From: an uncultured Prevotella sp.
GTDB taxonomy: Bacteria; Bacteroidota; Bacteroidia; Bacteroidales; Bacteroidaceae
Assembly (NCBI GenBank): GCA_947303825.1
Contig: CAMYZK010000106.1
Location: forward strand, 1-7,935
Reading direction: 5' to 3'
Length of the DNA stretch: 7,935 bases
The notes under the pieces are model-generated. The model was not told the DNA's origin. It was given only the letters and a program-made list of their open reading frames with translations, and did not search any database. Position 1 is the first letter of the stretch, and every line of letters begins with the position of its first letter. Position numbers and translations under genes: made by a program. This document shows, piece after piece, positions 7,095 through 7,935 of the stretch.

Positions 7095-7190
7095 GCAACT
7101 AAGGGCTTGTGAAAGTCTTCATTGCTTTAGTTAAGTCTAGTTTAGTTTTTGTGTTGGTTGAGGGCGGTCGATTGATCGCCCTCTGTTTTT
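7095..7190 (+). ncRNA. Candidate small RNA of about 95 nt, family unknown
   Basis: This stretch is bounded by a promoter (7059-7089) and an intrinsic terminator (7160-7190) and has no normal-size gene. The 5' half folds as a hairpin: AACTAAGG (7097-7104) pairs with CTTTAGTT (7125-7132), eight pairs including one G-U, topped by TGAA/TTCA (7110-7113 with 7118-7121) around an AGTC loop. A single-stranded, U-rich linker (about 7133-7159) could bind targets, and the terminator stem forms the 3' end. I do not recognise a known family: it is too short for 6S RNA and unlike tRNA, SRP RNA or tmRNA. An overlapping frame (GTG at 7109 to TAA at 7192, 27 codons, hydrophobic peptide starting MKVFIAL) exists, so a tiny protein or leader peptide cannot be excluded, but it would read through the terminator stem. 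Confidence 0.55.
7160..7190 (+). terminator. Strong intrinsic terminator of the small transcript
   Basis: GAGGGCGGTC (7160-7169) pairs with GATCGCCCTC (7174-7183), ten pairs including one G-U around a GATT tetraloop. It is followed at 7186-7190 by a run of five T. This is a textbook rho-independent terminator reading on the plus strand. Confidence 0.85.
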
Positions 7191-7329
7191 AACCCACATT
7201 GCAGGGGCTTGCTATGCAACTAACTGATTTCAGTGGTGTTTTTTTTCGCAGTCTTGATGGCCTCAATCCCCTGCTCGTAGTGGCTGCATAAATCATCGTA
7301 AAACAGGCGAAAAACACGCTTAACGTTAA
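7191..7329. other. Intergenic stretch with minor inverted repeats and a T8 tract
   Basis: No gene is visible here. It holds a short stem-loop TTGCA/TGCAA (near 7199-7219), a CTGA-TT-TCAG stem followed about 5 bp later by eight T (about 7240-7247), a 7-bp inverted repeat GCAGGGG/CCCCTGC with a 60-bp spacer, and a 10-bp palindrome TTAACGTTAA at 7320-7329. The T8 tract could act as a back-up terminator for plus-strand transcription. None of this is strong. Confidence 0.3.
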
Positions 7330-7351
7330 ATGTTATAATGTTATAATGTTA
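7330..7351. repeat. Octamer tandem repeat ATGTTATA, 2.75 copies
   Basis: The unit ATGTTATA repeats with exact 8-bp period from 7330, ending in a partial ATGTTA at 7351. It directly precedes a second octamer array of different sequence but the same period. Confidence 0.75.
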
Positions 7352-7352
7352 G

Positions 7353-7396
7353 AACTCACAAACTCAAGAACTCAAGAACTCACAAACTCAAGAACT
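7353..7396. repeat. Octamer tandem repeat AACTCAAG/AACTCACA, 5.5 copies overlapping a stop codon
   Basis: Five units run without interruption from 7353 to 7392 in the order AACTCACA, AACTCAAG, AACTCAAG, AACTCACA, AACTCAAG, then AACT at 7393-7396. The array covers the TGA stop (7382-7380) and the last codons of the amidase gene on the minus strand, so the C-terminal residues (KFLSL) are partly encoded by repeat units. The minus-strand core GAGTTCTTG also occurs in the hairpin at 1952-2006. Confidence 0.85.
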
Positions 7397-7934
7397 TTTC
7401 AATGGCGCTCACGTGCAGGTCTACGATGGCCCTCCAGCCCCTGGTGGTGGCCAGCAGTGCCATGTCGTCGTGGTTGTCCATGAAGAGGTTCTCGGTGAGC
7501 ACGGCGGGGCACAGGGTGTGGCGCAGCACGTAGAGGCTCTTCTGCCAGTAGCACTGCTGTGGGGTGGGCTGCAGGGTGTGCATGCCCTGTGCTATTGCGG
7601 CCGTGTGCAGCTGCTCTGCCAGGCGTCGGCTGGCGCTGCATGCCGTGGGAGCCACGAAGACGCTCCATCCGTGGGCGTTGTGCCACTGGCCGTCGCTGCC
7701 GGCGGCGTTGAGGTGCATGGCGACGTAGAGCACGTTCTCCTTGCCACGGCTGTTGCACACGCGGTTCACCAGGTTGCAGCGCAGCCGCAGCTCGGCCTGC
7801 TGCTCTTCGCGCCAGTTGGCCTGCTGCAGGTGGGCCGGCAGGTTGGCGTCCATCAGGTCTATCATCGCGCTATGGCCCCTGTTCGTCAGTGCGCCATACA
7901 CGTCGTGTGCCAGTGCCCGGCTCGTTGTCCATTC
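7380..7934 (-). CDS. N-acetylmuramoyl-L-alanine amidase (Amidase_3 type), C-terminal part (partial)
   Basis: The frame is open to the right edge. A GTG at 7901 could be mistaken for a start, but 11 more in-frame codons without a stop (EWTTSRALAHD) precede it and read like family sequence, so the gene begins outside the window. The 184 visible residues carry the later catalytic parts of zinc amidases that cut the bond between MurNAc and the stem-peptide L-Ala: MHLNAAG (zinc-ligand His and following Asn, visible residues 74 and 76), GWSVFV, then CPAVLTENLFMDN with the catalytic Glu (visible residue 148). The first zinc-binding region (usually DAGHGG) and any signal peptide are upstream and unseen. 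The enzyme would act in the periplasm in cell-wall turnover or division, or be phage-type, but no phage genes are near. The gene is GC-rich, and its 3' end is embedded in the octamer repeat. Confidence 0.85.
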   Translation of the reverse strand, partial: EWTTSRALAHDVYGALTNRGHSAMIDLMDANLPAHLQQANWREEQQAELRLRCNLVNRVCNSRGKENVLYVAMHLNAAGSDGQWHNAHGWSVFVAPTACSASRRLAEQLHTAAIAQGMHTLQPTPQQCYWQKSLYVLRHTLCPAVLTENLFMDNHDDMALLATTRGWRAIVDLHVSAIEKFLSL

Positions 7935-7935
7935 A

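Noticed and set aside
7353..7396. CRISPR-like array
   Set aside because: The units are 8 bp, contiguous and without spacers, so this is a simple tandem repeat.
7899..7901. GTG as the start of the amidase
   Set aside because: The frame continues upstream without a stop to the window edge, and the catalytic domain would lack its first zinc-binding region, so this is an internal codon.

Overview
The window looks like a chromosomal segment from a Bacteroidales bacterium, most likely a Prevotella-type organism. This rests on four things: a SusC/RagA-style carboxypeptidase-regulatory plus plug plus beta-barrel outer-membrane protein, promoters of the Bacteroidetes kind (TTTG, about 20 bp, TAnnTTTG), start codons preceded by A-rich stretches instead of Shine-Dalgarno sites, and protein sequences typical of that group. 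No rRNA, tRNA, insertion sequence, phage module or CRISPR array is visible. The genus is inferred from style and was not searched.

Layout, left to right. (1) The 3' end of a Nudix hydrolase resembling NudC (+, cut by the left edge). (2) A small secreted protein with YD-like motifs (+, 289-801) faces a larger membrane-anchored protein with similar motifs (-, 877-1914) across a bidirectional hairpin terminator. (3) An intergenic block (about 1950-2068) of heptamer tandem repeats and GC-rich hairpins abuts the stop codon of (4) a roughly 1000-residue outer-membrane beta-barrel protein (-, 2065-5076). (5) A divergent intergenic region carries a clear Bacteroidetes promoter and a structured leader for (6) a two-gene operon of a SlyD-like FKBP prolyl isomerase and chorismate synthase AroC (+). 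(7) The 360-bp gap after aroC holds an apparent stand-alone transcription unit of about 95 nt (promoter, two hairpins, strong intrinsic terminator), then octamer tandem repeats that run into (8) the 3' end of an N-acetylmuramoyl-L-alanine amidase (-, cut by the right edge).

Most genes are housekeeping or envelope functions: nucleotide clean-up, protein folding and metal binding, the last step of the shikimate pathway, outer-membrane traffic and cell-wall hydrolysis. The least explained items are the candidate small RNA after aroC, the repeat arrays that begin at the stop codons of two separate minus-strand genes, and the convergent pair of YD-motif proteins. I see no multi-gene defence, mobile or biosynthetic system here. 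The small RNA locus is the best candidate for something undescribed.
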